NCBI GenBank assembly: GCA_947446975.1
Contig: CANFHM010000023.1
Coordinates: 1 to 34,187, forward strand
Length of the DNA: 34,187 nucleotides
Direction of reading: 5' to 3'
DNA from: Microthrixaceae bacterium
GTDB taxonomy: Bacteria; Actinomycetota; Acidimicrobiia; Acidimicrobiales; Acidimicrobilacustridaceae
In this document: positions 20,793-29,580 of the stretch, in pieces
Numbering within the stretch: position 1 is the first letter of the stretch
How the letters are laid out: every line of letters starts with the position of its first letter
The notes under the pieces: generated by a model
Databases searched by the model: none
The model's input: the letters and a program-made list of their open reading frames with translations, nothing else
Told to the model about the DNA's origin: nothing
Translations under genes and position numbers: made by a program

Positions 20793-21868
20793 CGCGATGC
20801 CGCCCGATCGGTGATGCGTCGTTGCGAGGCGATCGTGATGAGACCCCCGACCGCCACGGCGAGCACGCCGACGACTGCGCAGGTCAGCAGCACGGGGCGG
20901 AGCCCGGCGACCACATGGTCCACGACCGCATCGGCGGCGGCGCGATCGAGGACCCCACCGGTGAGTTCCGCGGCCGCTCGACCGCGACCAGCTCCCACGA
21001 GCACGAGCATCGCGGCGACCCCCAGCAATGCGCCGACACCGCCGCCGAGCACGGCGACCCACCGACGACGGGCGATGAGCAGACCGAGGGCGAGCAGCAC
21101 GGCGCCGATGACGAGCAGCACGACCGACGAGACCCGCAGTGCCGAGGCGGCGGAGCGCACATGGGCCAGACCCGGGGCGTCGATGAGCGGGATGGTCACG
21201 GTGATCCCCGAGAGATCGAGCTGGTCGAGGACGGTGATGCCGTGGTCGTCGAGGGCGGATCGCACCGAGGTGAGCACCGCACGCAGATCGAGGGAGAGTC
21301 CACCGGCATCGATCGTGGTGAACCGGCCCCGGCCCTCGAGATCAGCGACGAACTCGGCGTGGGCGGCGCGCACGGCGGCATCCCAGACCGAGACGAACGC
21401 GTCGGTGCGCACGACCTGCAGCACGGCCTGTTCGACGATCGAGGTGGCGCCATCGGTGAGTGGCCCGGCCAGCTGCCCGAGCGGGCCGGGGAGTGCACTC
21501 GCGATCGCCGCCTCGACATCGGAGGCGCTGACGATCTGCTCGGCGATGGCCCGTGCCACATCGCCCTGGACGATCGGATCCGTGGCGATCGCCGTGCTCG
21601 TGGCGGTCCAGGTGTCGGTGTCGAGCAACTGGTCCCTCGTCCAGATCGCCGAGACCCCGGCGACGATGCTCACGGCGGCGAGGAACAGGGCGATGATGCC
21701 GATCACGGTCCGACCGTCGAGCAACGGGTGCGTCGTGGGGGCGACGCCGGGGCGGGGCATCACCGACGGCGCCTCGCCCGATGCCGGGCCGAGATGGAGC
21801 GCAGGGGTCGATGCGAGCGTCGGCGGACCCGAGGGGGGCTGCGTGGGCGGCGAACCGGGGAAGGTCAT
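20789..21868 (-). CDS. Actinobacterial integral membrane protein of unknown function
   Basis: A 359-residue membrane protein with a Pro-rich cytoplasmic start (about 1-50), a first membrane segment at about 54-76, a large exterior domain (about 77-240), and three further segments at about 245-268, 270-292 and 325-347. The exterior domain begins DTDTWTATSTAIATDPIVQ and contains repeated 'V..A.A..I' helices. This layout, one helix, a TW..T..AI..(D/N)P.VQ start and a C-terminal helix bundle, is seen in uncharacterised actinobacterial proteins. It starts 3 bases after the mca stop, and its stop overlaps the GNAT start (ATGA). It is therefore the middle gene of the mca operon. Confidence 0.7.
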   Translation of the reverse strand: MTFPGSPPTQPPSGPPTLASTPALHLGPASGEAPSVMPRPGVAPTTHPLLDGRTVIGIIALFLAAVSIVAGVSAIWTRDQLLDTDTWTATSTAIATDPIVQGDVARAIAEQIVSASDVEAAIASALPGPLGQLAGPLTDGATSIVEQAVLQVVRTDAFVSVWDAAVRAAHAEFVADLEGRGRFTTIDAGGLSLDLRAVLTSVRSALDDHGITVLDQLDLSGITVTIPLIDAPGLAHVRSAASALRVSSVVLLVIGAVLLALGLLIARRRWVAVLGGGVGALLGVAAMLVLVGAGRGRAAAELTGGVLDRAAADAVVDHVVAGLRPVLLTCAVVGVLAVAVGGLITIASQRRITDRAASR

Positions 21869-21871
21869 GGT

Positions 21872-22723
21872 TCAGGAGATCCCGGCGAAGAGATCGTCCT
21901 CGGGAACCTCGATGTCGACCCTGCTGTGTCCGAGGATGAAGTCCTCGTAGGGGTGCACCTCACGGGCCACCTCGGGAGGGAGGCCGAACCAGAACGGGGA
22001 GGCCGGATCGACCTGCGTGGCATGGGCCCGCAGGGCCTCGAGGCGGACCTCGTAGTGGTCGGCGATGTCGATGGAGGTGGTGACCCGATGGTCCTGATCG
22101 GGGCGCTCGAACCACTCGGCCGAGTACGGGGATTCGAGGCCGAGTTCCAGGAACTTGTCATGGGTGGCGCGGATGCGCTTCATCGACCACACCGAGTAGT
22201 AGAGCTTCGACGGCGCGAACGCCTCGCCCAGCTCGGGCCGATAGGACGGATCGGCGGCGAGCTCGAACGCCGGCACCGAGATCTCATGGACCCGCAGGTG
22301 ATCGGGATGCGGATAGCCCTGCTGGTCGTCGCCGTAGGTGAGGATCACCTGGGGCCGGGTGCGGCGGATGACCGCCACGAGCGCCGCCACGGCCAGGTCG
22401 AGCTCGACGTTGGCGAAGGCCTCGGGATGTGCGTTGGCCTCACTGTCGGGCATGCCGGAGTCGCGGTAGCCGAGCAGGACGACCTCGTCGTAGCCGATGA
22501 TCTCGGCGGCGCGGCGCAGCTCGTCGAGACGCACCGCATGCAGGTTCTGGCGAACCTCGGGTCGATCCATCGCCGGGTTCAGGATGTCGCCCTCCTCACC
22601 ACCGGTGCAGGTGACGAGCACAGAACGCACCCCGCTGGCGCGATAGCGGGCCACGGTGGGTGCCCCCTTCGATGCTTCATCGTCAGGATGGGCGTGGACC
22701 GAGAGGATGCAGCGATCGAGCAT
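21872..22723 (-). CDS. mca: Mycothiol S-conjugate amidase
   Basis: A 283-residue zinc-dependent PIG-L/LmbE-family hydrolase. SVHAHPDDEASKGA at the N-terminus gives the zinc ligands His12 and Asp15, and HPDH (139-142) supplies the third ligand. The segment TCTGGEEGDILNPAMD (38-53) is characteristic of Mca and MshB, and the length and ASKGA block fit Mca better. Mca splits mycothiol conjugates of toxins into a mercapturic acid and GlcN-inositol, an actinobacterial detoxification step. MshB (GlcNAc-inositol deacetylase) is the alternative. ATG 22723 is exactly six bases after TAGCGT. It leads an operon with a membrane protein and a GNAT, and is divergent from the PEBP lipoprotein. Confidence 0.82.
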   Translation of the reverse strand: MLDRCILSVHAHPDDEASKGAPTVARYRASGVRSVLVTCTGGEEGDILNPAMDRPEVRQNLHAVRLDELRRAAEIIGYDEVVLLGYRDSGMPDSEANAHPEAFANVELDLAVAALVAVIRRTRPQVILTYGDDQQGYPHPDHLRVHEISVPAFELAADPSYRPELGEAFAPSKLYYSVWSMKRIRATHDKFLELGLESPYSAEWFERPDQDHRVTTSIDIADHYEVRLEALRAHATQVDPASPFWFGLPPEVAREVHPYEDFILGHSRVDIEVPEDDLFAGIS

Positions 22724-22729
22724 GACGGC

Positions 22730-22735
22730 ACGCTA
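22730..22735 (-). promoter_or_regulatory. -10 element of the mca operon
   Basis: TAGCGT on the minus strand, exactly 6 bases before ATG 22723. Confidence 0.55.
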
Positions 22736-22780
22736 CCGGCCCGACCTGCGGGCCGGCACCGCGGAGACGGCTCGCCGCCC

Positions 22781-22786
22781 TAGCCT
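22781..22786 (+). promoter_or_regulatory. -10 element of the PEBP lipoprotein gene
   Basis: TAGCCT, 5 bases before GTG 22792 and 8 before the in-frame ATG 22795. Confidence 0.5.
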
Positions 22787-22791
22787 CGCCG

Positions 22792-23502
22792 GTGATGCGA
22801 CGCCCTCGAGCCACCCCCACCGACGCCGCGAACCGTGCCCGTGCTCCGCGTGGGGCGAGCCCCGCACGGCTCCGTCCGGTGCTGTTCCGGGCACTGGCGT
22901 GCGTGGCGCTGGTGACCGTGATCAGCGCGTGCGGCACCAGTGGTCGTGAACTGCGGGATCCGGCGCCCGGAGCCACCGCTCCCCCGCGTCGCACGAGTTC
23001 CACCGTGTCGGCGAACAACCAGATCGGCACCGATGACTCCAGCGTGGTGCTGCGTCCCACCGGGTTCACCCTCGCAGCACCGGGCTGGGCGGCCGATGGT
23101 GTCATCCCCGTCGGCTACGGCTGCGGCGGCGCCGATCTCGCCCCGTCGCTCACGATCTCCGGGGTGCCCGACGGCACCGCCGAGCTGCTGCTGATCGCCT
23201 CGGACACCAGCGCCCCGGGGTCCACCCGATGGGTCGTCGCCCATCTCCCACCGACGATCACGGCGATCGATCCGGGTGCCCTCCCCGCCGGTTCGTTCGC
23301 GGTGACGAACTCGACCGGCACCCCTGCGTGGGCCGGACCATGTCCGCAGCCCGGTGCGTCCACGAGCTTCCAGCTCCGCCTCTATGCGCTGCGCACCCCA
23401 TCGGCGATCTCCGATGCCTCGGCCGCCTCCGCCGTGACGACCGCCCTCACCACGGCGTCGAGCGCTGCGGTGCTGCGCGGCACCTACACCCGGCCGCTCT
23501 GA
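22792..23502 (+). CDS. PEBP-family (YbhB/YbcL-like) lipoprotein
   Basis: A 236-residue predicted lipoprotein. An Arg-rich start is followed by a hydrophobic segment (about 30-46) and the lipobox VISAC with Cys47. After a polar linker comes a phosphatidylethanolamine-binding-protein domain: GWAADGVIPVGYGCGGADLAP, split as DGVIPVGYGCGG and ADLAPSLTISGVPDGT, then RWVVAHLPP, and WAGPCPQPG, which correspond to the YbhB family's ligand-site blocks (GADxSPxLxWxGVP, HWVxxNIP, GPCPPxG). The domain is thus on the outer face of the membrane. The ligand is unknown. GTG 22792 or ATG 22795 may start it; both are in frame. It is divergent from mca and convergent with the thioesterase. Confidence 0.8.
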   Translation: MMRRPRATPTDAANRARAPRGASPARLRPVLFRALACVALVTVISACGTSGRELRDPAPGATAPPRRTSSTVSANNQIGTDDSSVVLRPTGFTLAAPGWAADGVIPVGYGCGGADLAPSLTISGVPDGTAELLLIASDTSAPGSTRWVVAHLPPTITAIDPGALPAGSFAVTNSTGTPAWAGPCPQPGASTSFQLRLYALRTPSAISDASAASAVTTALTTASSAAVLRGTYTRPL

Positions 23503-23524
23503 CCACCACCCGCCCTCACCCGGC

Positions 23525-24334
23525 TCAGCGGACCGGGATGATCGCCGCCAGCTGTCGGGACTGGGCCAGCAGCTGGCCGTCGCGGGTCCAGATCTCGCCG
23601 TCCTCCTCGCAGAAGCCGTCGGCACTCATCGCCGAACGGAAGTGCACCAGGCACCAGTCGTCGTAGCCGACCGGTGGGGTCGAGCGGATGTGCACGGTGA
23701 GATCGACCGTGGTGATCCCCCATGCACCGGCCTCCCGGCTGAAGATGGCGGGCATCCAGGCATCGGCGTACGCCACGAGCAGGGCGTCGTCCACCGGTCG
23801 TGGCTCGGCGAGGCGGATCCACCCACCGATATGGGCGGCCGCACCACGGCTGAACGGGCGATGGCCGAGCGCCCAGCGCTGGTCATACCGCTCCACCATG
23901 GCGGGGATGGCGGTGGTGGGGAGGGACGGTTCGAACACCGCGATGTCGAGTTCCTCGGGCGGGGCGACGTCCGGCATCACCGGGTCGAGGAACTCCGGGC
24001 CCGGACGCTGCCGCGAGAACGCTGCCAGCACCGTGGCGATGAGTCGCTCGCCCTGGAGCAGTCGGGCCGACAGCGAGGTCATCGATCGACCGGACCGTTC
24101 CGTGGTGACCTCGATGACGACGGGGCCGGCGACGGCCTGCGACAGGTAGTGCGTCGTGAACGAGCGACAGGAGCGCTCCGGGTCGGCCACGGCCTGCACC
24201 AGTGCGTTCATCAGGACCGCGGCGAGATAGCCGCCGTTGGGGCCCGTGCTGATCCACCAGCCCTCGTCGAGCACGGCGGCGTACCGACCGGCTCCGATGG
24301 GGGTCACGGCGGTGTCGGTGTCGAATCTCGTCAT
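23525..24334 (-). CDS. Thioesterase family protein (TesB-like, double hot-dog)
   Basis: A 269-residue protein with two hot-dog halves. The N-terminal half has GWWISTGPNGGYLAAVLMNAL, split as GWWISTGPNGG and YLAAVLMNAL, the typical glycine turn and central helix, followed by FTTHYLSQAVAGPVVIEV. The C-terminal half has the matching WGITTVDLTVHIRSTPP and FCEEDGEIWTRDGQLLAQSRQ segments that end TesB-like acyl-CoA thioesterases. It probably hydrolyses an acyl-CoA in the cytoplasm. ATG 24334 is exactly six bases after TACGGT. It converges on the PEBP lipoprotein with 22 bases between stops and is divergent from the alcohol dehydrogenase. It differs from the other thioesterase (15809) and is not a recent copy. 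Confidence 0.82.
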   Translation of the reverse strand: MTRFDTDTAVTPIGAGRYAAVLDEGWWISTGPNGGYLAAVLMNALVQAVADPERSCRSFTTHYLSQAVAGPVVIEVTTERSGRSMTSLSARLLQGERLIATVLAAFSRQRPGPEFLDPVMPDVAPPEELDIAVFEPSLPTTAIPAMVERYDQRWALGHRPFSRGAAAHIGGWIRLAEPRPVDDALLVAYADAWMPAIFSREAGAWGITTVDLTVHIRSTPPVGYDDWCLVHFRSAMSADGFCEEDGEIWTRDGQLLAQSRQLAAIIPVR

Positions 24335-24340
24335 GGCCGA

Positions 24341-24346
24341 ACCGTA
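24341..24346 (-). promoter_or_regulatory. -10 element of the thioesterase gene
   Basis: TACGGT on the minus strand, exactly 6 bases before ATG 24334. Confidence 0.55.
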
Positions 24347-24431
24347 GCGACATGCGTGTGACCCGCACGAAACCCATGTGCACTAGAAAGAGCGGGGTCC
24401 CGGACAGGGATCAGCGACTCCAGGGGGGATC

Positions 24432-25475
24432 ATGAAGGCGTTCCAGCTTCTCGGTGGATCGATCGACGTCGACGCGACGACCGCACTCAACGAGGTGGCC
24501 CAGCCCGATCCCGGGCCCGGCCAGGTCCTCATCCGCATCGGCGGCGCCGGCGCCTGTCACAGCGACATCAGCCTCATGGAGTTCTCCGCCGGCGCCCGCC
24601 GGGAGGTGCCCATGACCCTCGGCCACGAGAACGCCGGCTGGATCGAGGCGTTCGGCCCCGGCACCCTGCCCACCCCGGGTCTGGAGGTCGGCGCACCGGT
24701 CGCCGTCTACGGCGCATGGGGCTGTGGGCAGTGCAGCAACTGCCGCAAGGGCATGGAGAACTACTGCCCCAACGCGGTGGGCAGCGGACCGGGACTCAGC
24801 GTCGACGGCGGCATGGCGGAGTACCTGCTCGTGCCCGCCGCCCGCTACCTCGTGCCCCTCGGCGACATGGCGCCGGTGGTGGCGGCACCGCTCACCGATG
24901 CCGGGCTCACCCCGTACCACGCCATCAAGCGCTCACTGCATCTGCTGGTGCCGGGTTCCCATGTCGTGGTGATCGGCGCCGGTGGTCTCGGCCACCTCGC
25001 CGTGCAGTTCCTGAAGGCGCTCTCCCCCGCCACGGTGATCTCGGTCGACACCCGCGAGTCGGCACTGGCGCTCGCTGCGGAGGTCGGAGCCGACCACACC
25101 GTGCTCGCCGGTCCCGATGCCGCCACCGAGATCCGCGCCATCATGGGAGGCCGGGGCGCCGAACTGGTGCTCGACATCTGCGGCTACGACGACACGCTGG
25201 CACTCGCCTCGGCGGTGGCTGGGTCACTCGGTCATCTCACCGTCGTCGGCGTCGGGGGCGGCACGCTCCCGTTCAACTTCTTCGCCATGCCCTACGAATG
25301 CTGTGTGGCCAGCACCTACTGGGGAAGCATCACCGAACTGGGTGAACTGCTGGCCCTGGCGCAGACCGGCGGGTTCACCGTGCACGCGACCCAGGTGCCG
25401 CTGTCGGAGGCCGCCGGGGTGTACCGCTCCATGGTGGGCGGCACCCTGCAGGGCCGTGCGGTGATCGTTCCCTGA
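24432..25475 (+). CDS. Zinc-dependent NAD(P) alcohol dehydrogenase
   Basis: A 347-residue medium-chain dehydrogenase. The catalytic zinc site is C42 in GACHSD and His65-Glu66 in GHENAG. The structural zinc site is complete with C98, C101, C104 and C112. The Rossmann motif IGAGGLGHLAVQ follows at about 179-190, and the acidic VDTRESAL end of the second strand suggests NAD rather than NADP; that is inference. The product converts an alcohol and an aldehyde or ketone. ATG 24432 has a G-rich ribosome binding site (AGGGGGG) just upstream, unlike the leaderless majority. A strong hairpin follows, shared with the convergent DoxX gene. Confidence 0.88.
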   Translation: MKAFQLLGGSIDVDATTALNEVAQPDPGPGQVLIRIGGAGACHSDISLMEFSAGARREVPMTLGHENAGWIEAFGPGTLPTPGLEVGAPVAVYGAWGCGQCSNCRKGMENYCPNAVGSGPGLSVDGGMAEYLLVPAARYLVPLGDMAPVVAAPLTDAGLTPYHAIKRSLHLLVPGSHVVVIGAGGLGHLAVQFLKALSPATVISVDTRESALALAAEVGADHTVLAGPDAATEIRAIMGGRGAELVLDICGYDDTLALASAVAGSLGHLTVVGVGGGTLPFNFFAMPYECCVASTYWGSITELGELLALAQTGGFTVHATQVPLSEAAGVYRSMVGGTLQGRAVIVP

Positions 25476-25484
25476 CCACGCGAA

Positions 25485-25515
25485 CATCCCGACCCTGCAG
25501 TGCCGGGTCGGGATG
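25485..25515. terminator. Strong bidirectional terminator hairpin
   Basis: A perfect 11-bp stem: CATCCCGACCC (25485-25495) pairs with GGGTCGGGATG (25505-25515) over a 9-base loop. It starts 10 bases after the alcohol dehydrogenase stop and faces the convergent DoxX gene, whose stop is at 25582. Confidence 0.75.
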
Positions 25516-25581
25516 CTCGATCGAAGCTCGTGTTGCTGTGGTCGAGAGCGGCGCCGTCCGAGAGGACCTCGCCGCCCGGCA

Positions 25582-26133
25582 TCACTTCTTGACGCTGCCG
25601 GGACGCCAGAACGTGAGCAGCTGCAGGGCCGCCCCGCCGAACCCGGCCACGGCGGTGATGATGAACCCGGGGTTGATGCCGTAGAGCTTGAGATCGATCA
25701 AGGAGTCGATCGACCACTTGCCGGCACCGGTGGCACCCAGGCAGAGCGCCACCGCTCCGAGCACGAGCACGTACTCGTAGCCGCCCCCGGCGTTGAAGAT
25801 GAAGAAGCCGTTGCTGCGATGCGCGGTGAGCCCGGCCACCACCATGATGGCGAGCATGCCGCCGGCGGCCAGCGGGGTGAGCAGACCGATGGCGAGCAGG
25901 GCGCCCGAACCGATCTCGGTGAGCGCCGCCATCCAGGCGTTGAGCAGGCCGGGGCGCACGCCCATGGACTCGAACCAGCCGGCGGTGCCGGGGATCTTCC
26001 CACCACCGAAGATCTTGTTGAGACCGTGCATGGCGAGCGTGCCACCGACCACGACACGAAGGATGAACAGGCCGAGATCGAGGCCGGGAACGGTGAAGTG
26101 TTTGTTGATCGATCCGAGGATGAGCGGGATCAC
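25582..26133 (-). CDS. DoxX family membrane protein
   Basis: A 183-residue DoxX-family protein with four membrane segments (about 18-36, 66-84, 88-104 and 119-136). Family landmarks are the FILRVVVGGTLAMHGLNKIFG start, given as LRVVVGGTLAMHGLNKI, then the GIxxP-like loop FESMGVRPG and the E(I/L)GSGALLAIGLLTPLAA helix. DoxX proteins of actinobacteria are linked to redox or thiol stress defence and respiratory enzymes, but this member's role is unknown. GTG 26133 has a GGAGG ribosome binding site at spacing 4. A TAGGCT -10 element at 26190 gives a leader of about 50 bases. It lies downstream of dnaE2 in the same direction but has its own promoter. Confidence 0.85.
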   Translation of the reverse strand: MIPLILGSINKHFTVPGLDLGLFILRVVVGGTLAMHGLNKIFGGGKIPGTAGWFESMGVRPGLLNAWMAALTEIGSGALLAIGLLTPLAAGGMLAIMVVAGLTAHRSNGFFIFNAGGGYEYVLVLGAVALCLGATGAGKWSIDSLIDLKLYGINPGFIITAVAGFGGAALQLLTFWRPGSVKK

Positions 26134-26189
26134 GATGCCTCCGGGAACTGGCGACTGCGGCGGGGTGCCGCTGCTGTGGACAGCGCCCG

Positions 26190-26195
26190 AGCCTA
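26190..26195 (-). promoter_or_regulatory. -10 element of doxX (leadered)
   Basis: TAGGCT on the minus strand, about 56 bases before GTG 26133, in the 105-base gap between dnaE2 and doxX. Confidence 0.4.
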
Positions 26196-26238
26196 GGGGT
26201 CGACCGCGTCGATGCGGTGGACTGGACCCGGACCGGGG

Positions 26239-29200
26239 TCAGCGGAAATCGCGGGAACCCGCCGCCGCCGGGACGGGGAGCAGCTCGAGCCGATCGGCGA
26301 TGACGTTGGTGACACCCTCGACCCGTTCCAGCCGGCCCCGCACCAGCAGGGCCGCCGCCGTGCGGGCCACGCGTCGGTACCGCTTCCAGAGACCGGGTGA
26401 GCAGATGACGTTGATGAGGCCGGTCTCGTCCTCGATGTTGAGGAAGGTGATGCCCGCAGCCGTGGCCGGCCGTTGCCGATGGGTGACCACGCCGCCGATG
26501 AGCACACGCGAACCCGGTTCGGCCTGCTGGAGCTCGGTGGCGGTGCACACCCCCATCGCGGCCAGATGGGAGCGGATGAACCGGGTGGGATGACCGTCGG
26601 GGGCGACACCGGTGGCCCAGAGATCGGCGGCGGCCACCTCGGCGGGGGCCAGTCCGGGCAGCGGTGGCGGATCGACCCCCACCACGATGCCCTCCAGCAT
26701 GTCGGGCCGGCTCGCCGCCACTGCGCCAGCCGACCACAGCGCCCTGCGCCGATCGAGGTGCTGGCCGCGCTGATCGGTGAGCTCGGCGAACGCCCCGGCG
26801 GTGGCCAGTGCCTCGAGCACGGCTCGACCGGGCGCCACCCGACGGTTGAGATCCTCGATGGAGCGATAGGGCCCGTCATGCTCGCGTTCGGCCACGATGC
26901 GCTCGGCGAGGTCGTCGCCCACTCCTCGCACCGAGGACAGCCCCAGCCGCACGACCGGCTGCTCGATGGACGCCGCACCCGTGGGGAACGTGTCGATGCG
27001 GAAGCGATCAGGATCGGGCTCGCCGTCGCCGCCGGTGGTCTCGAGCGAGGCCCCGGCCCGCGAGGCGTTGAGCTCGGGGGTGCGCACCTCGACCCCATGG
27101 CGCCGGGCATCAGCCACCAGCGTGTGCGGTGCGTAGAAGCCCATGGGCTGGGCGTTGAGCAGACCGGCGCAGAAGGCCGCCGGGAAGTGCCGTTTGAGAT
27201 ACGAGCTCGAGTAGACGAGATAGGCGAACGACACCGAATGGCTCTCGGGGAAGCCGAAGTTGGCGAAGGCGGCGAGCTTGTCGTAGATCTGCTCGGCGAT
27301 GTCGCCGGTGATGCCCCGCTCGGCCATGCCCTCGAACAGCCGATGGCGCAGGCGTTCCATGCGCTCGGTGCTGCGCTTGGACCCCATGGCCTGTCGCAGC
27401 TGATCGGCCTCACCGGCGCTGAACCCGGCCACGTCGATGGCCATCTGCATGAGCTGCTCCTGGAACAGCGGCACGCCGAGGGTCTTGGCCAACGAGGGTT
27501 CGAGCAGCGGATGCAGATAGGTGACCGGCTCACGGCCGTTGCGCCGACGGATGTAGGGATGCACCGAACCGCCCTGGATGGGACCGGGACGGATGAGTGC
27601 CACCTCGACCACGAGGTCGTAGAAGGTGCGGGGTCGCAGCCGGGGCAGGGTGGCCATCTGGGCCCGGCTCTCCACCTGGAACACCCCGATGGAATCGGCC
27701 TCGCACAACATGTCGTACACGGCGTCGTCCTGGGGCAGTTCGGCGAGGTCGATGCGGAAGCCATGGGCCTCGGCGATGAGATCGACGGTGTGGTGCAGGG
27801 CGGTGAGCATGCCGAGGCCGAGCAGATCGAACTTGACCAGACCCGCCGCCGCACAGTCGTCCTTGTCCCACTGCAGCACCGTGCGACCCTCGCGTCGGGC
27901 CCATTCGACGGGGCACACCTCGATGATGGGGCGATCACACACCACCATGCCGCCGGAGTGGATGCCGAGATGGCGAGGGGCGTGCTGGATCTGGGAGGCG
28001 AGGGTGACGACCGGTTCGGGGATCTCGCTGACATCGGTGGAACCGAGCGGACTCCAGCGATCGACCTGCTTGGCCCAGGCATCGGCCTGACCGGGGGCAT
28101 GACCGAGCGCCGAGGCCATGTCGCGCACCGCCGACTTGGCCCGGTAGGTGATGACGTTGGCCACCTGGGCGGCGTAGTGGCGACCATGACGGTCGTAGAC
28201 GTACTGGATGACCTCCTCGCGACGCCCCGATTCGATGTCGATGTCGATATCGGGTGGGCCGTCGCGCTCGGCCGACAGGAAGCGCTCGAACAGCAGCCCG
28301 AGGGCCACGGCGTCGGCCTTGGTGACGCCGAGGGCGAAGCACACCGCCGAGTTGGCCGCCGAGCCGCGACCCTGGCAGTAGATGTCGTTGCGGCGGCAGA
28401 ACTCGACGAGGTCGTGGACGATGAGGAAGTACCCGGGGAAGTTGAGCTGCTCGATGACGGCGAGCTCGTGCTCGATCTGGGCCCAGGCCCCCGGCACCCG
28501 CTCCCGATGGCGGGGGCCGTAGCGACGCTCGGCACCGGCCTCGGTGAGGCGACGCAGATGGGCCATCTCGGAGAGGCCGTCGGGGCAGGGATAGGGCGGC
28601 AGATCAGGGGCCACGAGGGCGAGGTCGAAGGCGCTGGCCCGACCCAGTTCGGCGGCGCGTTCGACCACGCCGGGATACCTGGCGAACCGGCGGGCCTGTT
28701 CGGCCCCGGAACGCAGATGGGCACCGGCGGCGGCGGGCAGCCAGCCATCGATCTCGTCGAGGCTGCGCCGGGCGCGCACCGCGGCGATGGCGGTGGCCAG
28801 CGGCCGCTGGGCGGGGCTGGCGTAGTGGGCGTTCATGGTGGCCACCGGATCGACCCCGACCCGCAGGGCCAGCTCGGCCAGGGCGTCGTTGCGGGCCGAG
28901 TCGAGCGGATGGCCGTGATCCCAGAGCTCGACGGCGAGATGGTCGCGACCGAAGGCCTCGACCAGTCGGGCGAGTTCGTGCTGCGCGGCGGCGGGACCGG
29001 AGCGTTCGAGCGAGGCCGCCACGGCGCCCTTGCGACAGCCGGTGAGCACCATCCAGTGCCCCTGATCGGCGGCAGGGGCGGCGGTGCCACCGAGCTGGGC
29101 CAGCTGGGCCAGCGACAGCACCGGCGCCCCCTTGGCCCCGCGCAGCTGGGCCTCGCTGATGGCCCGGGCCAGCAGGGCGTAGCCGCGTGGATCGCGGGCC

Positions 29201-29580
29201 AGCACCACGAGATGGGATTCGCCGTCCTCGAGCCCGGGGTCGGGATCGCCCACCGGAGCCCGCGAGCGACCGAGGGTGAGTTCGGCGCCGAACACCGTGG
29301 GCAGACCGAACTCCCGGGCCGCCTCGGCGAACCGCACCACGCCGTAGAAGCCGTCGTGATCGGTGATGGCCAGAGCTTCGAGACCGAGGCGCACGGCCTC
29401 CTCCACCAGCACCTCGGGGGCACAGGCACCGTCGAGGAAACTGAACTGCGAATGGCAGTGCAGTTCGGCATAGGGCGTGGTGGAGGGGCGGCGGATGAGG
29501 GAGGGCGCCTCATAGGGGGATCGCTTGCGCGACCAGGCCGGGGCGTCGGAGCCATCGCCACCGATGGGACGGGCCGGCAT
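26239..29580 (-). CDS. dnaE2: Error-prone DNA polymerase DnaE2
   Basis: A 1113-residue C-family polymerase, close to the usual DnaE2 length. The N-terminal PHP domain has YAELHCHSQFSFLDG (37-51; His41, His43) and ITDHDGFYG (72-80). The catalytic PDIDIDIE block is at 443-450 (Asp444, Asp446), and the third aspartate is Asp585 in KFDLLGLGM. A C-terminal OB fold (FLNIEDETGLINVI) closes the protein. DnaE2 rather than the replicative DnaE1 is supported by the length and by its position directly behind imuA and imuB. ATG 29580 overlaps the imuB stop as TGATG, so translation is coupled. It acts in SOS translesion synthesis. Its expression should follow the LexA box at 31943. Confidence 0.93.
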   Translation of the reverse strand: MPARPIGGDGSDAPAWSRKRSPYEAPSLIRRPSTTPYAELHCHSQFSFLDGACAPEVLVEEAVRLGLEALAITDHDGFYGVVRFAEAAREFGLPTVFGAELTLGRSRAPVGDPDPGLEDGESHLVVLARDPRGYALLARAISEAQLRGAKGAPVLSLAQLAQLGGTAAPAADQGHWMVLTGCRKGAVAASLERSGPAAAQHELARLVEAFGRDHLAVELWDHGHPLDSARNDALAELALRVGVDPVATMNAHYASPAQRPLATAIAAVRARRSLDEIDGWLPAAAGAHLRSGAEQARRFARYPGVVERAAELGRASAFDLALVAPDLPPYPCPDGLSEMAHLRRLTEAGAERRYGPRHRERVPGAWAQIEHELAVIEQLNFPGYFLIVHDLVEFCRRNDIYCQGRGSAANSAVCFALGVTKADAVALGLLFERFLSAERDGPPDIDIDIESGRREEVIQYVYDRHGRHYAAQVANVITYRAKSAVRDMASALGHAPGQADAWAKQVDRWSPLGSTDVSEIPEPVVTLASQIQHAPRHLGIHSGGMVVCDRPIIEVCPVEWARREGRTVLQWDKDDCAAAGLVKFDLLGLGMLTALHHTVDLIAEAHGFRIDLAELPQDDAVYDMLCEADSIGVFQVESRAQMATLPRLRPRTFYDLVVEVALIRPGPIQGGSVHPYIRRRNGREPVTYLHPLLEPSLAKTLGVPLFQEQLMQMAIDVAGFSAGEADQLRQAMGSKRSTERMERLRHRLFEGMAERGITGDIAEQIYDKLAAFANFGFPESHSVSFAYLVYSSSYLKRHFPAAFCAGLLNAQPMGFYAPHTLVADARRHGVEVRTPELNASRAGASLETTGGDGEPDPDRFRIDTFPTGAASIEQPVVRLGLSSVRGVGDDLAERIVAEREHDGPYRSIEDLNRRVAPGRAVLEALATAGAFAELTDQRGQHLDRRRALWSAGAVAASRPDMLEGIVVGVDPPPLPGLAPAEVAAADLWATGVAPDGHPTRFIRSHLAAMGVCTATELQQAEPGSRVLIGGVVTHRQRPATAAGITFLNIEDETGLINVICSPGLWKRYRRVARTAAALLVRGRLERVEGVTNVIADRLELLPVPAAAGSRDFR

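Noticed and set aside
24347-24431. Palindromic or CRP-like site (TGTGACCC...) upstream of the alcohol dehydrogenase
   Set aside because: No second half-site at the right spacing was found, and the -10 for this gene is itself unclear (TAGAAA only).
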